From: Platanthera guangdongensis
Lineage: Eukaryota; Streptophyta; Magnoliopsida; Asparagales; Orchidaceae
Direction: 5' to 3'
DNA length: 64,000 nt
Assembly: GCA_039583875.1 (NCBI GenBank)
Contig: CM077152.1
Coordinates: 21,179,538 to 21,243,537, forward strand
Position 1 is the first letter of the stretch, and the number at the start of each line of letters is the position of its first letter. Below are positions 20,015 to 31,497 of the stretch, piece by piece. The position numbers were made by a program, and so were the translations under genes. The notes under the pieces were generated by a model. It was not told where the DNA came from. It searched no databases and was given only the letters and a program-made list of their open reading frames with translations.

Positions 20015-20280
20015 TGTCATGACTTACCTTCTACGAGGTTAGCCTCCGTAGATTTTTAGAGTAATCTAGGATCTTGGAGAATGTTTTTGTATATAGAGTT
20101 CAAGACATTAGTCTAGATAATTCTCGAAAGATGTGCATACATGATAATAATAGAATAGTCTAGATATGGGGAATTCTAGATCCTTCCATTAATTGGAGGA
20201 AATTTTTTTGGGGCCTATGTAAGATGGAGACCCCTCATTTATAACAATTTTTTTGTACGTATGCACACCTCCCAGAGATA
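20015..20280 (+). repeat. Start of a gypsy 3' LTR
   Basis: TGTCATGAC follows the purine tract directly, as in Del/Tekay-type elements. The CTAGATAATTCTCGAAAG-type sequence after it is typical of such LTRs. The 3' end of the LTR could not be fixed. Confidence 0.5.
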
Positions 20281-21556
20281 TGCGTGCCGATCCGATCGTA
20301 GGATCTCTCAGATCAACAACGCAGATTAAATACAATTCTACTACTGTCACTTGATGATAAAGCTGTATTTGAGGAGTATTGCAGGAGAATGATCTGTGTC
20401 ATTGATCGCGAGATCCTACGGCCGGATCTGCTCACGCACCTCCCAAATTAGGTCCAAACACGTACCAAAAACGGACGTCATTTATAAAGCATCAAAGAAA
20501 TCCAAGCGCTTACTTACACATCTTGCCACGACTAATATTGAAAGAGGCTGTCTTAACTAGCTGCAAAAGACATAAAAAGAAGCCAAAATGGCACGCGACA
20601 TTGTTAAGGTGTCAAGGCCATGACAACTCACTCTAATCACATTTGTCCATACAAACACGCTTCGTTTTGAAATTTTTGCTCGAAGAAATAAATAGGACCA
20701 AAGAAGCAAACGCCCGGAGATGCACAGTTCTTGAGTTTTCCACCGGCAACCCCACCGAAAGGTCAAACAGAGTCACTAATCATGGGGAATTTAGCAAATT
20801 AAATTAATGTTTGTTTCTTCCTACAACAGAACAGCCGTAAGCCCATAACGGCATGACCCACCAGGGAACGCTAAATCAATGCCCTCTTCAAGGAGCATTT
20901 ACTACGCATAAATACGTCCTGGTTTAATCACCGTGACCGCCACCAGGCCGTGTGAGCGGCAAACTCCGCCGGAAAAAAAAAAGAGAGGGTGCACGGCGTC
21001 GACAGACATGAGTGCATCAGTGATCCTTAAGAGGCGAAGCAGAGATGAGCGGCCCTCCCCTTAAGTTAGAACCATGCCATTAAGGAAACAGAGCATACAC
21101 ACATGTATGCACTGTTGCTCTGTTTCCTTGATTCATGGCGGACTAACTGCGTTCTCCCCGACAAACATTAAATGCGGCCATTAATCACTCCACCAAGCAA
21201 AATAAGGGACGCTTCGAGTGACAAGACATGGAGGGGGAGGGACCCCGGCACTCATTGCACATGGCCTCTCTTGCTCATTCATGCCAGAAAGGCGAACACC
21301 ACATGGACGGTGGTCACTTCCAATTCAATCCCATATTTAAAGCCCACACCTAGCCGTTAGATTCAAAATTTATTTCACTTGACTCCATTGTATTAATGTT
21401 AGAAGGATAGCAACTTTGATTTTAAATTGGCGGCTTCAAAAATATCGAACAAGGCTCCTCTGCCTCTTTCGGCCCATGTGGTGTTGGAGAGGAAGGAATA
21501 AACAATCTGCCAACCACTCTTCTCATGTGATTCACAGCAATTTTCGAAGAGAGTCG
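20281..21556. other. Non-coding stretch with two hairpin-forming repeats
   Basis: Imperfect inverted arms around GATCCGATCGTAGGATCTC (about 20299) and GAGATCCTACGGCCGGATC (about 20411) could form a foldback of about 165 bp. A perfect 13-bp inverted repeat (AAGGAAACAGAGC, 21082-21094 and 21117-21129) brackets a 22-base loop. No coding landmarks. Confidence 0.4.
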
Positions 21557-21964
21557 GGTTGAGTGCGTCGCGTGGAATGAACGGTGATGTCCGAACGTGT
21601 GTCGTGCCTGTTAAAAAGGGATGATTTAATCCCACACCGTCTAGCATGCTTCTTGGTACTGAATGTATAAGCGTGCTTCTTGGTCCTGAATGTATAAGCG
21701 GGCTGACCACTGTGTCCCTAACCGCATGATTTTGAGGAGTGATGTCACAATGCTTTACATGGTATCAGAGTAGGAGGGGCACGTGACGAGGGGGGTGTTG
21801 AGTGCGCCACGTGGAATGAACGGTGATGCCCGAGCGGGTGTCACGACTCATTAAAAGGGATGATTTAATCCCACACCGCCTAGCGTGCTCCTTGGTGTAT
21901 AAACGGGGTGGTCACTCCTCCCCTAACCGCGTGATTTTGAAGAGTGACGCCACAATGCTTTACA
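21557..21964 (+). mobile_element. Second ultra-compact TRIM-like element
   Basis: LTR1 (21557-21759) and LTR2 (21796-21964) share the start TTGAGTGCG and the end AATGCTTTACA. The 36-bp interior starts with the primer site TGGTATCAGAG and ends in the purine tract GACGAGGGGGGTG. LTR1 is 34 bp longer because TGCTTCTTGGT...TGAATGTATAAGCG is tandemly duplicated. The first LTR base pair (TG) appears mutated to GG. Words such as TCCCACA..GCCTAG and TCCTTGGTGT are shared with the TRIM at 16031, so the two are probably related. No TSD was recognised. Confidence 0.7.
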
Positions 21965-22085
21965 AGCCAAATCATTTAAATGAAATCATAGAAAAATCGC
22001 GCATATTGGATATCACTACACTGTTAAGTGTATTCAACAAACCATATAACAATTTGTCAAATTGAAGTTTTTTCAATCGAATTGA

Positions 22086-25000
22086 TTATGCTATATCAGA
22101 TGAACTGGAGCTGCTTGATTTTGGCGGGGCAGCATATGCTCGTAGAGACGGCGTTCGATTCGCAAGCTCGGTCGGCCCTCCCAGGCTTTTCTTATGCTGC
22201 AGCCTCCTCCTGGCAAGGTAGCCTGTTATCCACGGCGTGAAGTCTTCGCTGACCTTGATCATGACGAAGAAGATGATGCGGTAGATGACAATCATGCTAA
22301 GGAGCACCGAAAGATCCCACCATTTCGACCGGTGAACGTCGATCTGGAACACGTCCCGAAGAATGTAGTCGCCGGGGATCTTCAGGTCGTATGGGCTCTG
22401 GCCGTCAAATAGTAGGCCGGCGAGGTCGTTTTGGTACTGACCCTGCGAGGAGAAGGCAATGAAACGAGTGAAGATGCCATATTTCTATCATTGGGGGAAT
22501 GGTGATGTAGCAATCAATACCTGTAGAGCCCAGTAATGGAAGCTTATGTATGACATTGGATATCTCCAGAATGGCTTTGGAATGTCCTTTGGAAGTCTGA
22601 AGTAACCAGAAACCAGCATAAAAATTCCCTGTTTCATTGTTGATTTGTAAGAAATAGCAACAATTGTCATTAATATTCATGAGGCACTTTAGTTTGATGC
22701 AATGTGGATGTAATTTACCAGTGGAATTGATTTGTACTGTAACATACAGTTTACTCGATGATTTTTGATGCAATTTTGGTCAATTTTAAGGTACGGGAAT
22801 TGGTTCATGATGAAGGAGCAAATAGTTTCATGAGTGTTTGAGGTTAATTCAATTAATGAATATTAAAGAGGATGATGAAGAAATTTCAGTATCACTTTCA
22901 TTTTTATTAATGGACATGCACAGAGTGAGTAAATAAAGAAGCTGAGGCGATATGACATTGAAATGTGCAGGTGACATAAATTCATCTGTTGTTTCTATTA
23001 AAAATTTAAAACTTTAATTAGAAAACTTTAATGGTCAATTTTGACAACTTCAACCCCTCAAAAACTCTAAAATATCATTGACATTTTGCATCTCAAATAT
23101 TAAATTAGAAGGGAGCTTTTTGACACTTTGCATCCTAAAGTACTCTATTTTGGCACTTTATATCAGAATATTTAAAATTGTCACTTTGCATCTCATAATT
23201 ACAGTTTTTTGACAATTCACACCCGAAGACTGAAATTTTAGAGATATTTAAATCCGGACATCACCCAAAATACTCATTTTTGCCACTTTGTATCCCGAAC
23301 TATCTTATTTTGGCTATTTTCAAAGTGCCAAAATAAGCATTTTGGGTGGTACTCGAACCTAAACACCCCTAAAATGGGAGCATTGGGGTCCAAATTGCCA
23401 AAAATATATAATTAGGGGGGGGGGGGGGGGGGGGTGCAAAGAGCCAACATAGGATAATTTTGAGGTACAAACTGCCAAAAAGCCATTAAAAAGGTATACA
23501 GTGTTCAATGAACATATAAATAATTGGAGGATGCTTAGTGTCAAAAGTCCACCCTTAACCTTTGGGGGTTCCTATTTGGCCGAGGCTTACCCACAGGGCC
23601 GGGTTTACAAACATTATTTTTTTTGTAGGAAGAGGACAAACACACAAATTTTAAAATTTAAAATTTTTAACAAGGGAAAACATGTGAAAATGATTGTTTA
23701 ACCAAAGATTGTTTCTCTTTTAATATAGTGTAGATAAATATTTAATTTTGACAACTTCAACCTCCAAAAACTAAACTCTACAATATCAATGACATTTTGC
23801 ATCCCAAATATTTAATTAAAAGGAGGCTTTTTAGCACTTTGCATTCCCAATATTTAAAATTGTCACTTTCATCTCATAATTACAGTTTTTTGACAATTCG
23901 CATCCTAAGACTGAAATTTTAGTGGTATTTAAGTCCGGACATTGCCCAAAATGCTCATTTTGGCACTTTGCACCACAAATTATCTAATTTTGGCTATTTG
24001 CAAAGTGCCAAAATAAGCATTTTGGGAGATACCCGGATCTAAATACCCCTAAAATGTGAGCATTGGGGTCCAAAATGCCAAAAATATATAATCAGGGGTG
24101 CAAATTGTCAAAATAGAATAATTTGAGGGTGCAAAGTGCCAAATAAACCATTAGAAAGGTATACAGTGTTCAAAGAATATATATATAATTGGAATATGCT
24201 TAGTGCCAGAAGTCCGCCCTTAACCTTTGGGGGTTCCTATTTGGCCGAGGCTTACCTTACCCACAGGGCCGGGTTTACCCAAAACTTCGGCCAAAGATAT
24301 ATTTTAGTAGTAGTATGTATATAAATAACAAAAAAACATAGTATAATTTTAGGACTATGCATGTTAATAATATCCTAAAACACAAACACATTAGTAACTA
24401 ATAACGAGCGGAATAATGAAACCAAGGGAATATTAAATAAACACTCTTAAAACAAAAATTCGAAAAAAGGTAACAAAAATAGGATTAAAGTCACCTGAAT
24501 TCCAGCACCAATGATGATTCCCATGAGAAAGTTGGGAACAACACTGGCGATAGCCATCATCAAGCTCTCAACCACCGTGACGCTGGCGTAGAGGCAGAGC
24601 ACAAAGAAGAGATAGTGCAGAAATCCCGGATGAAGACGCACCATAAAGTAGCATATAGTCCCGGAGAGGAACGTTATTAATATCAAAAACGGCGTTGCAG
24701 AAAGCGTGTTTCCAATCACAAAAGCTACCACGCCGTAGTGCCCGTTGAGCCTCTCTCGCTGGAATACCTGCATCCACAGAATTTAACGGTCATAATTGCT
24801 TTCTGGATATTAAAAACTGTTCTCGATTCCTTGTAAAAAGAGGAAAGCTTAACAAATCTGCAAAAATGGCCGCATTTATTTTGCAGAGGAAGATGAGGAT
24901 ATTATTATTATTATTATTTAAACCTTTGTTTCCCTACCAACGCGGAATCATGGCCACTGACCTTCATATCTTCCACGAATGATGGGAATCCTCCTATGGA

Positions 25001-27279
25001 CATGAAGGTGACGAAGCCAAAGACAAAAGAAGCACAAGCACCCCTTGCCTGTTTTACAAAATGCAAATCTCATAAGAACAAATTTCTTTTATTTTTTTTT
25101 TAAAAAAGGAGGCTGCTTTTGTTATTACGATGGTTTTGTGACAATTGAAATTTGCTCCCAATTCCAAGATTCATAGTTACTAGGCTTTTTTTTTGCACTT
25201 TACATCCTTGAAATATAGGTTATTGGTGCTTTAATCTTTAAAATTTACATTTTTACCCTCCAATTATCAATTTCTGAACTTTGCAACCAAGGTTGTCAGG
25301 ATCACGATCCAGATCATAAGATCTTACGATCATATGATCCAGATTTTGTAAATCGATCCTAATTTTGTAAAACGATCATCGATCCAACCCTACTATCAGA
25401 TCCGATCCTAGCTCGAAACAATCTTATCTAGGATCTCGACCATGACAATCTTGTTTGCAACTTAAAGCTGAAATTTTAAGGATGTTTAGGTTTGGAGAGC
25501 ACCAAAAATGCTCACATTCAAGGGTATTTAGGTTAGGACAGCACTAATAATCTAAGGTGCAAAATAAAAGGGAGTGCTTAAAATTGAAGAAGACTTGCCA
25601 GGATTGAGCTGTATCTAGTTCCCACATTCAAGTATATTGTTCCAATACAAACAGTGACGACTAGGTAGATGACGAGCCTCAGCCAGTAATAGCCAAAATC
25701 CCTCGACATGTTAATAAACGACCGTTTGGTTAAAACGTAAGATTGCATGAAGAAACTGGTATGGCTCCCCCCTGAATCCAGAACAGTTCCTTTCTGCAAC
25801 GAAAAAGAAAGGATTTTGATCAGATCTTCATAGGCTTATTTATAATCACTATGTACAACAACATGAATCGGGATTCAAAAACATACAAATTTGGAGATCG
25901 AGTCAACTTTCTCCTTCGCCGTGTAATAGTACTGAGAGCGGCGGTAGTATTCAATAAGCCTTCTCGTTGCTTCAGATGTTGTGATTTTCTCCAGTGGATC
26001 ATCGCTCCTCTCAAACTGAGGAACAATGGATGTTAGTGCTAAGAAATTTGGTGCTATATAAGCAGCAATCAATGGTGGGAGGATGTTTGCCTACCCTTGT
26101 CTTCATTGATCCCTTCAGTGTGGCTTTAACCTTATCAAAATCTGAGTTTATGCATCTAAGGAAATGATCTGATGGGTTTCTTAGTGATGGGCAGGGGAAT
26201 CCTGCTTCTGCGAAGAACTGAAAACAATACTGAAATCAGACGAGTCGCCATTAAAAAGGATTAGAAAGTATTTCCTCTACCATTCAGTATATATACCTCG
26301 TATGCCTCTGAAGCCTTCCCAAAGTAAACAGTTTTCCCCCCTGAAAGCAAGTAGAGCTGATCAAATAGTTCGAAGACTTCGCTGCTGGGCTGGTGAATAG
26401 AAGCTATAACTGTCCGGCCATCTCGCGACAGGCCTCTCAGTGTCTGCGTTACAAAGAAGGCAGAGGCACTGCGCGCAAAACCATGTAAAAACAGAGGATA
26501 AGAAAATGTTGTGTTTGAAGAGAACGCATGGATACCTGTCAAGGCCGCTAGTGGGCTCGTCGAGGAAGAGAAGCCTGGGCCTCATGATAATCTCAATGGC
26601 GATGCTCACCCTCCTCTTCTCGCCGCCGCTTATCCCCCTTAGATGCCAGTTTCCGATCACTGTGTCGGCGCAATCCTGAAGCCCCATTTCAATTATGGTT
26701 CCCTCAACGAGGGCCCGCTTCTCCTCCTTCTCCATTTTGTCCGGCAGCCGCAGCCTCGCCGAGTACATTATTGTTTCCCTCACAGTCAAAGTTCCGATCA
26801 AGTTGTCATCTTGGGTAACATACGCCTGAAAACATGTAATAAGAATCAGAAAGAATCCCCTGTTTAGAAGCAGGGGAAATGTAAAGAGAGGAAATTTTTA
26901 CAGCGCCTCCGAAGGAGAGCTTGGTCTTCCGGCCGTTGAGAAGGACGACGCCGGAAAGGAAAGCGTTGGAGGCGAGTCGGTTGGAGAGGGCGTCGAGAAG
27001 CGTCGACTTGCCGGAGCCGGACGGTCCCATTAGAGCGGTGAAGCTTCCCGGCTCGGCGTAGCCAGTAAGGCCTTCGAGCACTTGCTGCGTCTCGCCGCTT
27101 CCAAGCGCCACCGTCACCGTCAAATCCTTCCAAGTAAGCCTCGCCGAGACGTCGCCGAGCAGCTCCGTGTTCGTCTTCTCTCTCCACAGCGTCTCGCTGA
27201 GCGGGCTCAGCGAGCTGGAGACCAAACCATTGCCCGCCGGCTTCCCGGCCTCTATTTCCGCCATAACTGCGCTCTTCAT
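22086..27279 (-). CDS. ABCG11: ABCG11-like half-size ABC transporter (cuticular lipid export)
   Basis: Ten exons give 703 aa, the size of Arabidopsis ABCG11/WBC11: 27279-26902, 26825-26536, 26468-26297, 26217-26095, 26015-25887, 25793-25599, 25048-24962, 24767-24495, 22628-22521, 22442-22086. Nucleotide-binding domain: Walker [10 protein letters not shown] (about 85-93), signature ISGGEKRR (about 191), Walker B LLFLDEP (about 211), H-loop SIHQPSS (about 246). The C-terminal membrane domain carries [53 protein letters not shown] and [18 protein letters not shown]. The family acts as dimers in the epidermal plasma membrane, exporting wax and cutin precursors. All splice sites are GT-AG except intron 6, which starts GC. 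The ATG at 27264 is an alternative start. No disruption is seen. Confidence 0.88.
23037..24278. repeat. Two tandem copies of a foldback repeat in ABCG11 intron 8
   Basis: Copy 1 (23037-23608) and copy 2 (23744-24278) share the start TTTTGACAACTTCAACC and the end ACCCACAGGGCCGGGTTTAC. Each is internally palindromic. In copy 2, 23945-23972 and 23999-24026 are inverted arms with one mismatch in 28, and the outer parts (ACTTTGCATCC versus GGTGCAAAGTG) also pair. Copy 1 holds a run of 20 G (23415-23434). Confidence 0.75.
25190..25570. repeat. Third related foldback repeat, in ABCG11 intron 6
   Basis: TTTGCACTTTACATCC at the left and GGTGCAAAATAAAAGGGAG at the right, with internal GGGTATTTAGG and AAAATGCTCA words, match the vocabulary of the intron 8 repeats. 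The middle contains a GATC-rich stretch (GATCCAGATCATAAGATC and similar, 25300-25440). Confidence 0.5.
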
Positions 27280-27290
27280 CTTTTTACTCA

Positions 27291-27319
27291 CTTCTTCTTC
27301 TTCTTCTTCTTCTTCTTCA
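27291..27319. repeat. (CTT)n microsatellite in the ABCG11 5' leader
   Basis: About nine CTT units lie directly upstream of the start codon; they read GAA repeats on the coding strand. A GAA/CT-rich leader is common in plant 5' UTRs. Confidence 0.8.
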
Positions 27320-27478
27320 GGCTCTCATATAGATGCAGGAAAATGAGATGAGCGGCCTAATGGAATCCAACAGAACTAAAATGGTGGCCGCTTTGGCGTG
27401 AGTTCCACCGGCTCAACCGTCCTCTGCCGCCTTCTTCGCCGTGAAGGAAGAGAGGACTGCTCGCATGTAAACGTGATG

Positions 27479-27488
27479 TTTTTATAAA
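27479..27488 (-). promoter_or_regulatory. Candidate TATA box of ABCG11
   Basis: The minus strand reads TTTATAAAAA about 200 bp upstream of the ATG. This is compatible with transcription starting near 27450 and a leader containing the GAA repeat. Confidence 0.4.
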
Positions 27489-28090
27489 CCGGTGAGAGTT
27501 TGAAGTTGGGAAGGGTGGAATAAATGTGGAAGACAAAAATATTAAAAAGTGAAGTACACGAGAGAATTAAATTTAAGTGAGACAATAAAAATGTTTTATG
27601 TTTTTCACCTTTTTGTGAAAATTATTCTCATTTTTAGAGTAATAAAAAATTTTGATATGATCATTCTATTGTGTCATTGTGTGGCACTCCCGAAATACTC
27701 AAAAATGAATCGTTTTAGATCGTGAGTGATTGGAGCGTGCACATAATTATGGAAAATTGATGACGGGTGGCAAACAAATTTTTACGTGAAAAACTCTGAA
27801 AATGGGAAAAAACTATAGGGTCGGGTGTATGTCGGTCAAATTTCAGTCTATGTTTATCGGTTACAAAGGTATTTTTTCTTGAGGGTGACAGGTTATCACT
27901 CGTTATAATTTGTTCTTAAGGACTATTGAAGCTGACATGATATGTAATGGCTGAAGATGTGCTCAGAAGCTATCTGAAATGTTAGAATAGGTTACTGGTG
28001 TTCTGGCCCCGAACGACGGATTCGGGAGTAGTGTGCTCAGAAGCAATCTATGACGGCGGAAGCAATGACTGGTGTTCTGGACCCAAGTGG
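27489..28090. other. Distal 5' flank of ABCG11
   Basis: AT-rich DNA. An imperfect direct repeat of about 70 bp (GTGCTCAGAAGC...ACTGGTGTTCTGG) occurs at 27959 and 28031. No gene is seen. Confidence 0.4.
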
Positions 28091-29809
28091 TCAAGTCGGG
28101 ATTGAAGGGTCATGCCGGAATATGAATAACGAGTGGTCGGGCTTGGTGTGAACGAAACAAACCAATCGTGATGACAAAGGAGGCAAACCGGTGATACCCG
28201 GCCTGAGGAGCCTGCTTTTAGGGCCACAAAAATTTTTACGAAAATGACAAACATGTTGTGGCCGATAAGAGTCTTTGAAAGGGGGGGGGGGGAGGGGTTG
28301 ATGCATGAACACGAGTTCCTCTAGGCGGCCATGTAGAACGCATTCTTGACGTCGAGTTGGTGAATTGGCCATGAGTTAGAGAGAGCAATACTCAGAACAA
28401 GTTTGATGGTCGCCGGTTTTACCACCAGGCTGAACGTTTCGTCACAATCCACGCCAACCTGTTGAGACCTGTCATTAACAACAAGACGAGTTTTATGTCA
28501 CTCAAGAGACTCGTCGGAGCGAAATTTGTGCCTGAACAACCATATGCAATGTATCACATTTACAAATTTAGGCTGGAAAACAAGCTCACATGTCTCGCTC
28601 TGAATGAGAACATAAACTCATCGATCATGACATCTCTCCAGTGCGGGTCATGGAGGATGGAGATGTGCGATTGAGGAAGAGACGAAATGGAAACAGTGTG
28701 CATGTAGAGGTTAAGGGGGATTCGTGGTTTGGTTATATCGTGTTGGCTGGGGTGTGATGGTTGGGTGGAGACAGGCGGAGGTCGAGAAGGCGGTCAGATC
28801 TAGTAGGCCAACTGAGATGGTTGCAGATGGTGGAGAGGTGTGGATTGAGCAAGTTGGAGGTTTAAGAGTGGTGTTGAAATTGGCGGTCCAGCCGCAGGGA
28901 GCATGTGGGTAGGATAGGGTAGTTCGTCAGTGGGAGGGGTGGAAGGGGATGGCGGGGCTTGTTTTATTGATGAAAACGGAAATGTTTGTTCATCAAAAGT
29001 AACATGCCAGTGATAATGAATTTGTCGGTTTGAATGTCAAGGCATTCATAGCCTCTATGGTTGGGTGGAGACTTAATGTTGAAAGTACTCAAGGGCATCC
29101 TGTTGATGACGTATGTCGCATAGGTCATTCTCTCTTCAAAAAAAAATCGGGGAATATCTTTCGCATGAAGACAGATCTTGCAGGTCTCCGTCAGATGGAA
29201 GATCTTTCTCTCTACAACTCCATTCTGTTGAGCAGTGTATGGACAAGAGAGCTCTCTCTTGATCGCATGCTTTCTATAAAAGTTGGAGAACTCAGAGATA
29301 GTAAATTCTCCTCTGTTGTCTGTCATCAACCTCTTTATCCGCAGAACAAGCCCGCCTTCAACAAAATCCTTGAACTCCAAGAACTTCTCAAAAACTTCTG
29401 ATTTTTGTTTCACAAAGTATACCCAAGTATATCCGGTGAAGTTATCAACAAGAACAAACATATACTTGTAACTTGAACAAGAAAGAGTGAGACATGATCT
29501 CATCAAGTCGCTATGAATGCACTCCAAGGGTACCTTGCACCTGGACAGTGATTTGTCAAATGGAAGGCGATGTGCATTTCATATTGACATCCTGCATATA
29601 CAGGACTGTCACCTAGGGAGGAAAGACCATCATGACAGGGAGCCATTCACCAGACCCTTTATCACCATAGCCTTCAGCTTATCCATCCCTACATGCCCCA
29701 ACCTCTTGTGTCAGATAACAACGCTATCATTTGCCCTCATCTTCTCAACATAGGAATTTGTCGATAAAACGAACAAGTGTTTTGCCCTTCTCCCAATGTG
29801 GGTAACATC
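28091..29809 (-). pseudogene. copia integrase-reverse transcriptase fragment
   Basis: On the minus strand: GAG-pre-integrase HKRLGHVGMDKLKAMV (about 29700), integrase CIHSDLMRSC, VDNFTGYTWVYFVKQKSEV, CPYTAQQNGVVERKI (29527-28964), then after a deletion the reverse transcriptase WLFRHKFRSDESLE, RSQQVGVDCDETFSLVVKPA and IHQLDVKNAF (28560-28320), ending near FVHTKPDHSLFIFRH-like sequence. The integrase C-terminus (VFGC...FLGY) is deleted. A G-rich run (28278-28291) interrupts RT. The upstream end is cut by an LTR at 29810. Confidence 0.8.
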
Positions 29810-31497
29810 TGTAACACCCCAAGTTTTCGTAGGCAAGAAAAGAAGGTACTGCGTGGCGTTAAAGGTACCGCGTGCTGATAGCGCCAGGTGTCGGGAGCGT
29901 CTAGTGAGGCGGGTTGGCTCGACGCATAGTCTACCACACGGAGGTAGGTTGTTATCGCGCGGTGTTAGCCAATTAATTGGTCGAGCCCTCGGGAAGTTAT
30001 CGCTCGGCGGTAGGGATACCGCAGGCGGTAGCTTGGGCAATTTATTTGTCAAAGCTCTCGGGTTTCTACAGCGCGGCGGTACTAACTCTCGCGCGATGGT
30101 GGCAGGAGTGGTCGTGTCATAACCGTCGCTAGATACCACGAGGCGTTAGCATCCTATCGTCCGACGATAACAAAGTTGTAATGGTGTGCCCACATGTCGG
30201 CCTGTGGTTGGAGGACCTGGGAGGTGGTACGCGAATCAAAGCGTTGATTAACGGTACCGTGTAGCTATAGCGAGTTACTGTGCGACGGCAGCTCGATTTA
30301 TAGTGTTAGTTTTACCGTTTTCACTTCATTCTTTTGCAGTTTGAGAACCTTGGGCTGGACGTGTGGAGGAGGAATAACAGCGCTAGATAGAGGAGATCTC
30401 ATCGCCGTTTGAGATTTAGAGCTCGGATTCGCGAGGCGAATTCGGATCTACGGAGGCAAAACCGATACGGTCGTTTTCATTTGGCTAGGATCCCTTCAAT
30501 GACGCCGAAAAGACTCATAGGGTAATGATCCTCTTCCTTGGACATGTGAAATCCTTCTTTTCGGCATTTGAGGGCAGACACTCCACGAATACGTAGAAGT
30601 GGTTCTCCTGAAGGGTGGATCTGTGTATCCCCGTTAGTTTGCATTTAGATCCGGAATCGAAGTACGAAATAAGCATGTTGTGTGAAGCCCATCGTGACAG
30701 GTTGGTCTGGATTGATGGTTTTTGTATGCTTTATATGCTAGAGAAGACTCCGTGGTAATCGCGCAGATTTCAGAGTCGCGGGGTGTGCAGATGGCTGCGT
30801 TCAGAGTACTGAAGGTGGACTCAAGAAAAACACCCGAAATGGGGGAAGAATCGATAGTCTGTCCCCTTCCGGGCGGCGACAGCACTACCGCCGACGATAG
30901 CTCCCTGTGAGTGCAGGATTGATTGTGAGGCCTGTCTCATAGAGACCTGGTGGATGTTCGTTAAGCCCTGTCTCATGGAGACCTGATGGTCATTTGCTGA
31001 GGCCTGTCTCTTGAAGACCTGAGGGCCAATATACAAGAGCTAAGAGCCTGTGTGGCCTAGATTAGGTGGACGTGAGAGCCAGCCTTTGAACATTGCAAAG
31101 TTATGTATGATTGTATATGGGAAAGGGGAGGCTGACCCGCATCGTGGCTTGTTGCGCCCAGTGATTTGAGCAATGAGAAAGAGCTGAATTGTACCAAGCC
31201 CTATGCCGTTCGATTTGAATTGAGTCAGAGAGTGAATCCGGGGGATTACCGTAACTAGTCGTAGCCATAGAGGAGAGTCTTTGGCTTCGACCCTAAAAGA
31301 CTAGAAAATGCTCCAGTATGCTAACCGTCGCTGAGAATGGTGGTGGGATCATGGGAATTCTGATACACCGATAATGTGCCCTGAGTGCACGGTGCATGTG
31401 GCCGGCAGTGTTAACATCTGTGGTGAATGGTGCTTAAGTTGCATATTCGAGATACCAATATTTGATTATACTAATGTTTGCAGGGAAGGAGCACCGC
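29810..31497 (+). repeat. gypsy LTR (family A), 3'-truncated
   Basis: Starts TGTAACACCCC, interrupting copia coding DNA. The block AGATCTCATCGCC...CGGATCTACGGAGG...ATGACGCCGAAAAG matches the same positions of the complete solo LTR at 45628-48114. It stops at 31497, where an inverted copy of the same family begins. Three tandem units containing palindromic GTCTCATAGAGAC-type words lie at 30930-31030. Confidence 0.65.

Larger units (their letters stand above)
14690..20280 (+). mobile_element. Decayed chromodomain Ty3/gypsy element, split by three insertions
   Basis: Integrase and 3' end pieces lie in order on the plus strand. 14710-14827 encodes FSKYITFIP and AEETK, then FFKNMVKY. 15875-16030 encodes IISDRDP, then YELKFSTIYHPQVDGQT. 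18166-18478 encodes TGRSPFDP, then MAKTWVEQAYLVRACLERAH and VKLLPQQFK. 19590-20010 encodes FVRRYEGSF, GKVSNPLEL and a chromodomain (VRRRGVQP, YLIKWEGM, QRYEAM). The PPT-like GTCGGGGAGGA then precedes an LTR start TGTCATGAC at 20015. Many stops make it inactive. Upstream RT and gag are not in the window. Confidence 0.8.

Noticed and set aside
23415..23434. Run of 20 G as a functional quadruplex element
   Set aside because: Homopolymer runs also occur at 19338, 28278, 52036 and 61603; slippage or read error is the simpler reading.
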